DNA from: Anaerolineaceae bacterium
Lineage (GTDB): Bacteria; Chloroflexota; Anaerolineae; Anaerolineales; Anaerolineaceae
Reading direction: 5' to 3'
Assembly (NCBI GenBank): GCA_030653365.1
Contig: JAURZL010000019.1
Span: forward strand, 248,001 to 312,000
Length of the DNA stretch: 64,000 nucleotides
The notes below the pieces were generated by a model, which was not told the origin of the DNA, searched no databases, and worked only from the letters and a program-made list of their open reading frames with translations. Shown here one piece after another: positions 19,525 to 28,443 of the stretch. The position numbers were made by a program, and so were the translations under genes. The first letter of the stretch is position 1, and each line of letters begins with the position of its first letter.

Positions 19525-19632
19525 CTCTTATCCAGAGAGGCGGAGGGAACGGCCCTGTGAAGCCTCGGCAACCAAAAGACCTAACGGTGTTTTAAGGTGC
19601 CAATTCCGACAGAATGATCTGGAAGATGAGAG
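19525..19632 (+). ncRNA. SAM-I (S-box) riboswitch
   Basis: The leader carries the S-box consensus in order: TTATCCAGAGAGGCGGAGGG, GGCCCTGTGAAGCC, CGGCAACC, GGTGCCAATTCC and GATGAGAG. Helix P1 forms from CTCTTATC (19525-19532) and GATGAGAG (19625-19632). GAGGG at 19630-19634 can alternatively pair with CCCTC at 19661-19665, giving an antiterminator. SAM binding would stabilise P1, free the terminator at 19656 and shut off metK. Confidence 0.95.
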
Positions 19633-19655
19633 GGAATGAAATCCAATAACAATGG

Positions 19656-19687
19656 ATTGCCCCTCGCCGATCAGAGGGGCAATTTTT
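19656..19687 (+). terminator. SAM-controlled intrinsic terminator
   Basis: ATTGCCCCTC (19656-19665) pairs with GAGGGGCAAT (19674-19683), a 10-bp stem followed by TTTT. It is the expression platform of the SAM-I riboswitch. Confidence 0.9.
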
Positions 19688-19710
19688 ATAAATGGAGGTT
19701 TAACAATTTT

Positions 19711-20922
19711 ATGAATACAACGTTTATGAATTCGCCGAAGTACTTATTTACTTCCGAATCAGTGACCGAAGGTCACCCTGACAAAATGTGCGATCAAATC
19801 AGCGATGCCGTAGTGGATGCCTGTTTGGTAGCTGATCCGCGCTCCCGCGTGGCTTGCGAAGTAGCAACCAAAACTGGTTTTGTTATGCTGCTGGGTGAGA
19901 TCACGACCACCACATTTGTCGATTTTGATAAATTGGTTAGGAAGGTCGTGAATGAAATTGGATATGATGACAGCCGTAAAGGGTTTGACGGTAATACCTG
20001 TGCTGTGCAAGCTGCCATAGCCCAACAATCCGGTGATATTGCCATGGGAGTGGATAAAGCTTTGGAAGCCAAAACTGGTGCAGTGACTGATGAAGAAATC
20101 GAACAGATTGGCGCGGGTGACCAGGGTATGATGTTCGGTTTTGCCTGTAATGAAACTGATGTGCTCATGCCAATGCCGATTTATCTGGCGCATAAATTAA
20201 CCCGCCGATTGAGCGAAGTTCGCAAGAATGGCACATTGCCCTGGTTACGGCCGGATGGCAAAAGCCAGGTGACAGTGGAATACCATCACGGACGACCTGC
20301 CAGAGTGGATACTGTTCTGATCAGTACCCAGCATGCCCCTGAAATTTCTCAGGAAGAAATCCGCGCAGCCATCATTGAGCATGTGATTAATCCTGTCATT
20401 CCAGCGGAATTACTGAATGGAAAAGTTAATGTCTATGTAAACCCAACCGGTCGTTTTGTAATTGGTGGACCTATGGGCGATGCAGGAGTAACTGGCCGGA
20501 AAATTATTGTTGACACTTATGGTGGGATGGGACGTCATGGCGGTGGAGCCTTCTCAGGAAAAGATCCGACAAAAGTCGATCGCTCTGCGGCTTATGCAGC
20601 CCGTTGGGTCGCTAAAAATGTGGTGGCTGCTGGTCTGGCTGAACGCTGTGAAATCCAGGTTGCCTATGCCATCGGTGTGGCACATCCCCTCAGCATCAAT
20701 GTTGAAACCTTTGGTACCGGTGTGATTTCCGACGAAGAAATCGCCAAAGCAATCGAAAAAACCTTCGATTTGCGTCCTGGGGCAATCATTCGCGATCTCG
20801 ATTTACGCAAGCCGATCTATCAACAGGTTGCTGCCTATGGTCATTTTGGCCGGGACGATCTCGACCTGACCTGGGAAAAAACTAATAAGGTTGATGATCT
20901 GCGTAAAGCAGCTGGTCTTTAG
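19711..20922 (+). CDS. metK: S-adenosylmethionine synthetase
   Basis: Makes SAM from methionine and ATP. The 403 residues carry the family signatures [13 protein letters not shown] (ATP and Mg site), [12 protein letters not shown] and [19 protein letters not shown] (phosphate-binding loop). I start at the ATG at 19711, which has TGGAGG 12 bp upstream. A longer in-frame reading from 19636 would run through the riboswitch terminator and can be excluded, and a second ATG at 19726 is possible. Regulated by the SAM-I riboswitch just upstream, and closed by its own terminator. Confidence 0.97.
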   Translation: MNTTFMNSPKYLFTSESVTEGHPDKMCDQISDAVVDACLVADPRSRVACEVATKTGFVMLLGEITTTTFVDFDKLVRKVVNEIGYDDSRKGFDGNTCAVQAAIAQQSGDIAMGVDKALEAKTGAVTDEEIEQIGAGDQGMMFGFACNETDVLMPMPIYLAHKLTRRLSEVRKNGTLPWLRPDGKSQVTVEYHHGRPARVDTVLISTQHAPEISQEEIRAAIIEHVINPVIPAELLNGKVNVYVNPTGRFVIGGPMGDAGVTGRKIIVDTYGGMGRHGGGAFSGKDPTKVDRSAAYAARWVAKNVVAAGLAERCEIQVAYAIGVAHPLSINVETFGTGVISDEEIAKAIEKTFDLRPGAIIRDLDLRKPIYQQVAAYGHFGRDDLDLTWEKTNKVDDLRKAAGL

Positions 20923-20944
20923 AACAAATAACTTTGGGTCAAAT

Positions 20945-20974
20945 AAAAAGCCACGGGCAACTGTGGCTTTTTTT
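20945..20974 (+). terminator. metK terminator
   Basis: AAAAAGCCAC (20945-20954) pairs with GTGGCTTTTT (20963-20972) and the stem runs into a T-tract. The A-rich 5' arm would also let it serve the converging ftsK transcript. Confidence 0.9.
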
Positions 20975-21010
20975 GTTTTATGAATGATTAATTAAGGATC
21001 GAATTAAAGC

Positions 21011-23446
21011 TTATTCCTCTTCTTCTTCCATGTTACTTTCTGGTCCATAATCCAACACATCCCGCACGTTCGAATGGGATAGTGGCGGGCTGATGATGCC
21101 TTTATCTTCCAATTCATCAACCATTCTGGCAGCGCGGGTATAACCAATGCGAAGTTTCCGTTGCAACATGGTGATCGATGCTTTTCCTTCTTTGCGAACA
21201 ATCTCAATTGCCTGTTTTAATAAGGGATCATCATCATGGTCTGACATTTCCTCGAATAATGGTACCTGTTTCAATGATGGATCATCCAGATTGATCGGAG
21301 GTGAACTTTGATCACTGGTGGTTACTGGCATTACTGCCTGGTTAATTGCCTGTAAGCGCCAATAATCCACGGTGCGGGCAATTTCGTGGTCGGTGATATA
21401 AACACCCTGCAATCGCACAGGAGCAGCTGCATCTGGTGCCTGAAAAAGCATATCTCCCCGTCCAAGCAGGCGTTCAGCGCCAGGTTGATCCAGGATTACA
21501 CGACTATCGATTCCAGAGGCTACCGCAAAGGCGATACGCGATGGGAAGTTAGCTTTGATAAGCCCGGTGACCACATCAGTTGAGGGACGCTGGGTTGCCA
21601 GAACCAGGTGAATACCGGTAGCACGCGCCAATTGTGCCAGGCGGGTCAGGCCCCGTTCGGTTTCATCCGGAGCGAGCATCATCAAGTCAGCCAACTCATC
21701 GATTACCACTACCATGTAAGGAAGGTTATCGGGGTGGGATTTGTTATATTCCGTGATATTCCGGGTACCTACCTGTGAAAAACGGTGATAACGGGCATCC
21801 ATTTCCCTTTGTATCCACTGGAGTGCTCCTACAACTTTTTCTGTATCTGTAATTACTGGTGACAATAGATGCGGAATACCGTTGTAACCTGTGAGTTCTA
21901 CTCTTTTCGGATCTACCATGATCAGACGGAGCGTGTCTGGAGAATTATTCAATAATAAACAACATAAGATTGAATTGACGCAAACAGACTTCCCTGAGCC
22001 GGTTGTGCCTGCAATTAACAAATGTGGCAATCCTGAAAGATCAGATGAAATTGGTTCGCCTGAGACATTCATACCCAGAGCAATTTTCAAAGGAGATTTC
22101 TTCTGAACATAACTTTTGCTGTCGATAATCTCCAACAAAGTAACCCGGTTGGATTCTGAATTTGGTACCTCGATACCGACATAACTGTGGCCAGGAACCG
22201 GGGCTTGAATGCGGATGCGTGGAGCAGCCAGCGCTAAAGCCAGATCATCTGCCAGATTTGCAATTTTACTGACTCTCACGCGCGTTCGTCCGGATCGGGT
22301 TTCAATGAATAATGGTTCCACACCGAATTGGGTGATGGTGGGACCACGTTTTATTTCAATCACCCTGACGGGTGCGCCAAATGATGCGAGTGTCTCTTCA
22401 ATCAAATTAGCTCGTTCTTTATCAATATTACTTTCAATGTTTACGACAGTCGCAGGATCCAGAATGGTCTTTATGTCAGGTAGTTTCCATTTGCCAGCGC
22501 TGGTTCCCTGAGTCACAGATGGTTGTAATCGGGATGCCATGCCAGAAGGCGTGTGTTGAGGTGTAGTTGGTGAGGAAGTTGTTCTTTGGACCTGTGGTAC
22601 CGTAACCGGTTTTTCGCTTTTATGTTGGGTGGAAGTTGCATGTTCAATCGGAATAAAATCATCTTCCAGAAGTTCTGTAGATTGATTCAACGCTTTAACT
22701 CTGGATTGATGAAGAAGCTCTTTGCGTTTTTCTTGTTCTTTCGTCTTCTGACGATGTTGCCAATCAGATTGAATTTTCTCAATTAGAGGTTGAAATTTTC
22801 TAAATAAGTCAGGAATCGAGAGATCGAGGGTTAGACCTAAAGCGATCAACAACCAGGCAGACATCACGATGACTGCACCTGCCTGTCCGAGCCCTTTAAT
22901 CAAATAGACTTCGAAAAAGGCACCGACATATCCACCACCCTGACCGATTTTCGCAGTCTCCCATCCTCCCGGTGAAAATAAATGCAACCAGGCAAGAAGA
23001 TTCAGGTAAAGCAAAATGATCCCGGTGATCCTTTCCGCAGAAAGAAGCGGTAATTTCTCAATGTTTCGTAAAACCAACCAGATCCCGACAATCAACAAAG
23101 CCAGTGGTAGGACAAAAGTGCCCCATCCAGCCACCTGAGAAATAGAAGCAATCCACCATCCGGTGACCGAGCCACGTTGGGAGGAGAGTAGTGCGAGAAT
23201 GGTGAGAAAACCAACCAATGCCAGAAAGATTCCGAGAATATCCAGCTTGCGTTCATTCGAGATATTATTCCATTGCCATGCAGATTTCGAGGAAGATCGG
23301 CGAGAACTTCTTGATCTGGTTTTCGATTTAGAACTGGACAGCGTTTTGGATCGAGAGGTGCTCTTTGGTGATCGAGATGAAGTTCTTACAGAACTTGATG
23401 ATCGCGATCCTGATCTATTACTACCTGAAATGGGTTTTTGTGCCAA
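21011..23446 (-). CDS. ftsK: DNA translocase FtsK/SpoIIIE
   Basis: Hexameric ATP-driven pump that moves chromosomal DNA through the division septum. The 811 residues start with a striking Ser/Arg-rich basic tail (1-55), then four to five membrane helices (about 68-210). A linker (about 220-340) leads to the motor: Walker A AGTTGSGKSVCVNS near 480, Walker B YMVVVIDELADLMM, and LATQRPSTDVVTGLIKANFP. The C-terminal winged-helix gamma domain (about 740-800) has LRIGYTRAARMVDELE, which reads KOPS sites. Faces metK convergently across the terminator. Confidence 0.95.
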   Translation of the reverse strand: MAQKPISGSNRSGSRSSSSVRTSSRSPKSTSRSKTLSSSKSKTRSRSSRRSSSKSAWQWNNISNERKLDILGIFLALVGFLTILALLSSQRGSVTGWWIASISQVAGWGTFVLPLALLIVGIWLVLRNIEKLPLLSAERITGIILLYLNLLAWLHLFSPGGWETAKIGQGGGYVGAFFEVYLIKGLGQAGAVIVMSAWLLIALGLTLDLSIPDLFRKFQPLIEKIQSDWQHRQKTKEQEKRKELLHQSRVKALNQSTELLEDDFIPIEHATSTQHKSEKPVTVPQVQRTTSSPTTPQHTPSGMASRLQPSVTQGTSAGKWKLPDIKTILDPATVVNIESNIDKERANLIEETLASFGAPVRVIEIKRGPTITQFGVEPLFIETRSGRTRVRVSKIANLADDLALALAAPRIRIQAPVPGHSYVGIEVPNSESNRVTLLEIIDSKSYVQKKSPLKIALGMNVSGEPISSDLSGLPHLLIAGTTGSGKSVCVNSILCCLLLNNSPDTLRLIMVDPKRVELTGYNGIPHLLSPVITDTEKVVGALQWIQREMDARYHRFSQVGTRNITEYNKSHPDNLPYMVVVIDELADLMMLAPDETERGLTRLAQLARATGIHLVLATQRPSTDVVTGLIKANFPSRIAFAVASGIDSRVILDQPGAERLLGRGDMLFQAPDAAAPVRLQGVYITDHEIARTVDYWRLQAINQAVMPVTTSDQSSPPINLDDPSLKQVPLFEEMSDHDDDPLLKQAIEIVRKEGKASITMLQRKLRIGYTRAARMVDELEDKGIISPPLSHSNVRDVLDYGPESNMEEEEE

Positions 23447-23479
23447 GAGGACTCCAAACCGAATAATTACCTATATGGG

Positions 23480-23510
23480 TGTTTTTGGTGGTAAAAAACC
23501 ACCAAAAACA
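23480..23510. repeat. GTGTTTTTG hairpin, copy 3
   Basis: TGTTTTTGGTGGT (23480-23492) pairs perfectly with ACCACCAAAAACA (23498-23510) around AAAAA. It lies between the stop of the NUDIX gene and the start of ftsK (both minus strand), a terminator position. It shares its core with hairpins at 6804 and 15709. Confidence 0.6.
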
Positions 23511-23566
23511 AACGCCAATCCCTTTTTATCGAAATGATACGAAAGGTTGTTCTAATTATAACAAAT

Positions 23567-24085
23567 TTACGAAGGGTTGTTCTTTTGAATTAAAGACTTG
23601 ATCACTTTTCTGGTTGCCTGGAAAGCTATTGGTGGTAGTTGATCCAACGGGAAAAAAGCGACTTCGTCTGCATCATCTCCAGCCGTTAATATTCCCCCGA
23701 TAATTTCCGCATCATAGACGATCACCATGTCAGCACCGCGATCATGTTCTCTCCCACTGATGATTTCTCGTAACCCGGAGATATTCACTTCCAAACCAGT
23801 TTCTTCAAGACATTCACGGATTGCTGCTTGTTCAGGATCTTCATGAGCATCGATAAATCCAGCTGGTAGTGTCCATTCGCCTTTATTTGGATTAAAAATC
23901 CGCCGTGCTAATAATATCGATCCATTTTGTTGCACCAACACTGCAGCTGCAACCTTTGGATCTTCATAATAAACCCAATTACAATCCGGGCAAAATACGC
24001 GTACTTTTTCATAAACGATTTTTTTCTGGGTTGGCGTTCCACAATAAGGACAGAACTTAATCTCGTTGTTTTGATGATGTGTCAA
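23567..24085 (-). CDS. NUDIX hydrolase with N-terminal zinc ribbon
   Basis: 172 residues. The N-terminal zinc ribbon has two CxxC pairs, CPYCGTPTQK and FCPDCNWV, followed by the YYEDPKVAAAVLV strand. The Nudix box GFIDAHEDPEQAAIRECLEETGL carries all catalytic glutamates. The ribbon-plus-Nudix layout resembles NudC-type NADH pyrophosphatases and related ADP-ribose hydrolases, but the short length and absence of the SQPWPFPxS motif argue against true NudC. The gene abuts the anti-sigma gene stop, so it probably belongs to the sigma operon transcript. Confidence 0.88.
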   Translation of the reverse strand: MTHHQNNEIKFCPYCGTPTQKKIVYEKVRVFCPDCNWVYYEDPKVAAAVLVQQNGSILLARRIFNPNKGEWTLPAGFIDAHEDPEQAAIRECLEETGLEVNISGLREIISGREHDRGADMVIVYDAEIIGGILTAGDDADEVAFFPLDQLPPIAFQATRKVIKSLIQKNNPS

Positions 24086-24931
24086 TTAGAATGACCTTTT
24101 ACGCAGGATAATGGCTGTGATGGCTGAAATGATGGCAATACCGGCAAGTAAGATTTGACTGGAACGCAGCCAGGGGAAAGGTTCGGTCAGTGTTTGGATC
24201 GGTGTATCACGAGATTCGCGTAGAATACTTAATACCGAATTATTGAAAGCTTCGGTCTCATCAGCAGAACGAATTCCCAGAATGGGTCCGGCGCCGGTGA
24301 TTGGCTCTGAATCCATGCTTTTCATTAAAGACCGATCTTCCTGGATGCCTGGTTCTGGTTCTTCTGCTGGCATCTCAGGCTCTACAGGAATAATATCAAT
24401 ACCGCCACCAATTGGTGGAGCAGTCAACATACCAGGATCAGCGCCACCTCCACCCATACCATATGCTTTTCCTTGGGGATACCCCCACTCGATGATCATT
24501 GGTGGCTCAGATGATTCCATTGAATCCGCGGCTGCCATCGGAGCTGCCTCCATCGACAATGATTCATTCGACGCCGCAAATTGTGCCGATTTACCAACCG
24601 GTAATATGCCAGGTAAGAATTCAAACAGGAGTACAACCACCAAAAAGATAGTTGCAATCACTGATGCGAAAGAAAATAGCGGAAAGAATGGTTTCTTTGC
24701 CGGGCGAATTTGTGCAGCCATTTCAGGTGTTAATGTAAAACTTCTGGGAACTGAAACGTTTTTAGCATGTTGCAATAAAAAGCGGGTCTGTTGCATCTCC
24801 CGTAAGGCTTGCTGAAGTTGTGGTTCGCTGGCGAGACGTTTTTCAATTGTCAAAACTTCCTGATTAGATAATTGTCTATCAAGGTAGTTTGATAATAGCT
24901 GCCAGTCTTTAGGTGAGTAATTTGTTTTCAT
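24086..24931 (-). CDS. Putative anti-sigma factor, membrane-anchored
   Basis: 281 residues. The N-terminal cytoplasmic segment (about 1-80; LLSNYLDRQLSNQEVLTIEKRLASEPQLQQAL) has the helical pattern of zinc-less anti-sigma domains. One membrane helix is near 88-108, followed by a Met/Pro/Gly/Glu-rich external region, and there is a second helix near 255-276 followed by RKRSF. It overlaps the preceding ECF sigma gene by 4 bp, the usual sigma/anti-sigma arrangement. No HxxxCxxC zinc motif is present. The role is inferred from context and topology. Confidence 0.78.
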   Translation of the reverse strand: MKTNYSPKDWQLLSNYLDRQLSNQEVLTIEKRLASEPQLQQALREMQQTRFLLQHAKNVSVPRSFTLTPEMAAQIRPAKKPFFPLFSFASVIATIFLVVVLLFEFLPGILPVGKSAQFAASNESLSMEAAPMAAADSMESSEPPMIIEWGYPQGKAYGMGGGGADPGMLTAPPIGGGIDIIPVEPEMPAEEPEPGIQEDRSLMKSMDSEPITGAGPILGIRSADETEAFNNSVLSILRESRDTPIQTLTEPFPWLRSSQILLAGIAIISAITAIILRKRSF

Positions 24932-25539
24932 AGTGTTCCCTCACCTTCAAGACGAAAAATGTCCGGCAAAAGTTCCCTGAAATATTGGAGACATTCCCTC
25001 AATTTTCCACGCGCTCTAGCCAATCGACTTTTGATTGTTCCCAATGGCAATCCGGTCGAATCAGATACTTCCTGATAATCCATCCCCTGGATATCCACCA
25101 TAACGACAACCAGTCGAAAATCTTGTTTCATCGATTGTAAGCAATTTTGAATGGCCCCTTCCAATTCGGAAGATTCCAGGACTTCTTCCGGTGAAGGATT
25201 GTCATCTTTTAACCACGAAGGTGATTCAATTTCCTCATCACTATCCACATCATATGGTTCCAAGGAGGTGGTTGGTCTGCGCTTTTGGCGGCGGATTTCA
25301 TCCAGACATGTGTTGGAAACGATGCGCATCACCCAGGATTTGAACGATCCTCCCCGATAACCAGCAAGAGCTTTATACGCAGAGATGAAAGCATTTTGTG
25401 TGGCGTCAGCAGCGGAATCAGGATCGCCTAACATGCGATAAGCAAGATTAAACGCCATTTCCTGATATTCAAGCACCAAACGATTGAAAGCATTTAAATC
25501 GCCCTGTTGTGCAGAATGTGCTAATCCAATTTCATCCAT
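24928..25539 (-). CDS. ECF-type RNA polymerase sigma factor
   Basis: 203-residue sigma-70 family factor. Region 2 (about 20-90) has FNRLVLEYQEMAFNLAYRMLGDPDSAADATQNAFISAYKAL, with the -10-recognising helix in FKSWVMRIVSNTCLDEIRRQKRR. Region 4 (about 135-185) includes LVVVMVDIQGMDYQEVSDSTGLPLGTIKSRLARARGKLR. The acidic linker (PYDVDSDEEIESPSW) is longer than in minimal ECF factors. It is followed by its likely anti-sigma factor with a 4-bp overlap. Target promoters are unknown. Confidence 0.92.
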   Translation of the reverse strand: MDEIGLAHSAQQGDLNAFNRLVLEYQEMAFNLAYRMLGDPDSAADATQNAFISAYKALAGYRGGSFKSWVMRIVSNTCLDEIRRQKRRPTTSLEPYDVDSDEEIESPSWLKDDNPSPEEVLESSELEGAIQNCLQSMKQDFRLVVVMVDIQGMDYQEVSDSTGLPLGTIKSRLARARGKLRECLQYFRELLPDIFRLEGEGTL

Positions 25540-25764
25540 GATGCTACCTTCTGATGGTAGAAATAGTTATCATTAATACCAAGCTCCATTATATACCAGA
25601 CATGATCACATCTGCAAACAGGCTGGCAGCTATATTGATAACTCTTTTTTTCTATTGAAACAAGATGATTCGTAGAAGGTTAAAAGAGATATAATATCGA
25701 AAGGCAGGATGTTGGCGATAGATGGAATTAAGAATCTAATCTAAATAGAATTTTGGTGTTCTTC

Positions 25765-27063
25765 ATGCGATTTCTGGGCATAAAAAATTTTTTTTCCTTC
25801 ATTTACCGCTGGTTCAATGTTCCGCATTCATCTCCGGAGATTAATCGTCTAAATTTTCGGAATGTACAAATTGATGCAGTCGGGGTTGGCCTGGCGAGTA
25901 CAGCAGCTCCATTTTTACCGATTTTATTAACTCGACTTGGCGCGAGCACCCTGGAAATCAGTTTATTAACCTTCATGCCAGCGTTGACCGGGGTTTTATT
26001 GGCGATTCCTTTGGGTAATTTTCTTGAAACACGTAAGAATATCATCCCTTGGTTTAGTTTTGCACGTTTAGGTGTGTTGCTCAGTTATGGATTCACAGGT
26101 TTGTTGGTTATTCTTCTTCCGGAGGCGAGTGCAATCCTCGGCATCCTGGGATTATGGGCTATCGCAACTGTACCGCAGACAATCCTGGCCATTTGTTTTT
26201 CAGTCGTGATGAATAAAGTCGCTGGGTCTCAAGGACGATTTGAACTTATGTCTCATCGCTGGTCAATCCTTGGATTTACCAACGCAATCACTGCTTTGAT
26301 TGCAGGACAATTTCTGGATCGGGTAGCATTTCCATTAAATTATCAGATCTTATTTATTACCCTCTCCATTGGCGGTATGATCAGTTTTTATTTCTCCAGT
26401 AAAATAGTGGTTTCGGATAATGTTCTTCGTATTGAAAAGATCAAGCGAAGTATAAAAGAACAGATCACCTCGTATAGAAGCCTGATATTAAGCGAGAAAC
26501 CATTCGTATCGTTCATCTGGAAACGATTTGTCTTTCTAACCGGCGCAGCATTGGCGGCCCCGCTATTACCGATTTATTATGTTCGCGAAATTAATGCTTC
26601 AGATTATTGGATTGCATTGATTCATATTGCTTCCAATACCACGGTGATCATTGGATATTTTTTCTGGATGAATCAATCCAGAAGACGAGGATCAAGGATT
26701 GTGCTTCTGGCAACCACCTTGGGAAGTGCTTTGTATCCCATTCTGGTAGGTGTCAGCCAACAGGTGTGGCCAGTTGTCATATTTGCGGGGTTGAATGGTA
26801 TCTTTCAGGCCGGCCTCAACCTGATATTTTTTGATGAGCTAATGAAAAGGGTGCCACCGGATCACAGCGCTACCTTTGTCGCTGTCGCCCAAACCCTTCA
26901 GTATTTATCAATGGTTGCTGCTCCACTGCTGGCACCAGCTTTGTCGAAATGGCTGGGATTTGGCAATTCCTTAATATTGGCTGGCGGAATCAGTATTTTT
27001 GGTTTTATTTTATTCCTCATGGAAAAATCAAAAACACTTGTGATGAGTGAAAAGAATGGTTAA
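25765..27063 (+). CDS. Major facilitator superfamily transporter
   Basis: About 432 residues with roughly twelve membrane helices and a central cytoplasmic loop (IEKIKRSIKEQITSYRSLILSEKP). The N-terminal half has a motif-A-like turn after helix 2 (PLGNFLETRKNIIPWF). Substrate is not evident, and similar proteins are annotated only as MFS. I start at the ATG at 25765; GTG at 25756 and TTG at 25753 are in frame but no start has a clear ribosome site. The last 4 bp overlap the convergent DUF3054 gene. Confidence 0.82.
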   Translation: MRFLGIKNFFSFIYRWFNVPHSSPEINRLNFRNVQIDAVGVGLASTAAPFLPILLTRLGASTLEISLLTFMPALTGVLLAIPLGNFLETRKNIIPWFSFARLGVLLSYGFTGLLVILLPEASAILGILGLWAIATVPQTILAICFSVVMNKVAGSQGRFELMSHRWSILGFTNAITALIAGQFLDRVAFPLNYQILFITLSIGGMISFYFSSKIVVSDNVLRIEKIKRSIKEQITSYRSLILSEKPFVSFIWKRFVFLTGAALAAPLLPIYYVREINASDYWIALIHIASNTTVIIGYFFWMNQSRRRGSRIVLLATTLGSALYPILVGVSQQVWPVVIFAGLNGIFQAGLNLIFFDELMKRVPPDHSATFVAVAQTLQYLSMVAAPLLAPALSKWLGFGNSLILAGGISIFGFILFLMEKSKTLVMSEKNG

Positions 27064-27455
27064 TTGGTGGAATTTTTTCTAAACAACAATTGCCAGATCA
27101 ATCGCCAGATTAACAGACCTAAAATGGAGAAAGCCACCATCACCAGTACAAAAATCCCGATCGTAGGTGTATTCAGAATAAATCCACGGATCACAACAGC
27201 CAGCGGCACACTCAAGATCGCAGCCCAAATGACCCGCCACCATGATTTTTGCAGTGGTATTTGATTCGAATTCCATAAGCCTAAAATAGGTGATGCCATA
27301 CCCCAGGCAAGACACATTGGCAGCCAGTTCGCTAATATTCTGCCAATGTCAAACTGGCTATTGTGATTGGCAAATCCAATCAAGGTGACCAACAGAAAGA
27401 CGAAAAAATCACCGAGGATCAATCCGTTTGAAAATTCTTGCTTCTTTGCATTCAT
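27060..27455 (-). CDS. DUF3054 family membrane protein
   Basis: 131 residues with four hydrophobic helices and the DUF3054 features: ILGDFFVFLLVTLIGFANH near the start, the WLPMCLAWGMASPILGLW helix and IPLQKSWWRVIWAAILSVPLAVVIRG. Function is unknown for this actinobacterial and Chloroflexota family. ATTATA at 27462-27467 (TATAAT on the minus strand) lies only 6 bp before the ATG, suggesting a leaderless transcript. It overlaps the MFS gene by 4 bp, tail to tail. Confidence 0.78.
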   Translation of the reverse strand: MNAKKQEFSNGLILGDFFVFLLVTLIGFANHNSQFDIGRILANWLPMCLAWGMASPILGLWNSNQIPLQKSWWRVIWAAILSVPLAVVIRGFILNTPTIGIFVLVMVAFSILGLLIWRLIWQLLFRKNSTN

Positions 27456-27541
27456 ATAATCATTATAGATGATTACAACCGGAAGGTAACAGAAAATTTG
27501 ATGATTTTCAATGATGCCATAAATTAATCTTGTCGAAAAAA

Positions 27542-27570
27542 TTGATCCGGAATAAAAAATCCGCTACACT
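27542..27570 (+). promoter_or_regulatory. Promoter of DUF429 gene (leaderless)
   Basis: TTGATC (27542-27547) and TACACT (27565-27570) are separated by 17 bp. The ATG begins 6 bp after the -10 box, so transcription would start at or next to the start codon and no ribosome site can fit. Confidence 0.6.
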
Positions 27571-27576
27571 AATACT

Positions 27577-28350
27577 ATGGAAGAAAAACCGCTCTTCTAT
27601 TTGGGAATTGATCCCAGTCAACGCTACCAACCGTATGTTTACCTGGCGTTAGATGAAAAACTGCATGTTCAGGCAATCGGAAACGGCCCATTACGAGAGG
27701 TGTTGGCTTTTTTGGCTGGAATAGGTTCAGCCTGTGTGGCAATCAATGGTCCTCAATCGCTTAACATGGGACTTGTGGATAAAGATGAGGATACTCAAAC
27801 TTTATTTCCAGTGCCTGCCAGTAAACGCGGGGATTTGAGAAAAGTTGAATTTATGCTCCTGGAAGAAGGTGTACAAATCACACCGACACCTGCTGATGAA
27901 TCTGAATCAATGGTCTGGATGCGGCGAGGTTTCAAGCTTTATCAGAAGATCCAAAAACTGGGTTATCAATCATTTCCTGATGACCAGGACCGGCAATTTG
28001 TGGAGTCTTCAGCGGAAGCGATATTCAGCCGATTGGTGGGCGGTACCCCCTTGTTTGATTCTTTGAGTCTGGAGGGAAGATTGCAGCGACAATTAATCCT
28101 TTACGAACAGGGTCTGGCTGTTAAAGATGCGATGAATTTCTTTGAAGAAGTCACCCGTTTCAGATTAATTAAAGGCATCTTACCAGCAGATGATATTTAT
28201 CAACCTGGAGAATTGAATGCAATGGCCTGTGCTCTGCTGGCCTGGATGCTGCACCATAAACCTGAAAAGGTAAAATCAATGGGGGATAAACGGGAAGGTG
28301 AGATTTATCTGCCTGTTAAAGAAGAAGAATCATTAAGGTTAAGACATTAG
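27577..28350 (+). CDS. DUF429 domain protein
   Basis: 257 residues of the DUF429 family, which has an RNase H-like fold: FYLGIDPSQRYQPYVYLALDE with the first-strand aspartate, CVAINGPQSLN as the second acidic strand region, and a helical C-terminal half with FVESSAEAIFSRLVG. Proteins of this family are predicted nucleases without a proven substrate. The second position usually carries Asp (IDAP); here it is INGP, so the active site may be altered. No ribosome site: the promoter abuts the ATG. Confidence 0.72.
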   Translation: MEEKPLFYLGIDPSQRYQPYVYLALDEKLHVQAIGNGPLREVLAFLAGIGSACVAINGPQSLNMGLVDKDEDTQTLFPVPASKRGDLRKVEFMLLEEGVQITPTPADESESMVWMRRGFKLYQKIQKLGYQSFPDDQDRQFVESSAEAIFSRLVGGTPLFDSLSLEGRLQRQLILYEQGLAVKDAMNFFEEVTRFRLIKGILPADDIYQPGELNAMACALLAWMLHHKPEKVKSMGDKREGEIYLPVKEEESLRLRH

Positions 28351-28443
28351 ATATTTCGATATCGAAGCTTCTACAAATCCAAATAATCCAAAGAAATATC
28401 GGATAAAATTTGTCTAGATTATCTTAAGAATAAGGATTTTGGT

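Noticed and set aside
19636..19710. N-terminal extension of MetK
   Set aside because: The extension would translate through the riboswitch terminator; the ATG at 19711 has a good ribosome site and matches family length.
19759..20193. Long minus-strand open frames (144 and 124 codons) opposite metK
   Set aside because: They are antisense to an unmistakable metK, lack ribosome sites and have no recognisable domains; they arise from metK codon bias.
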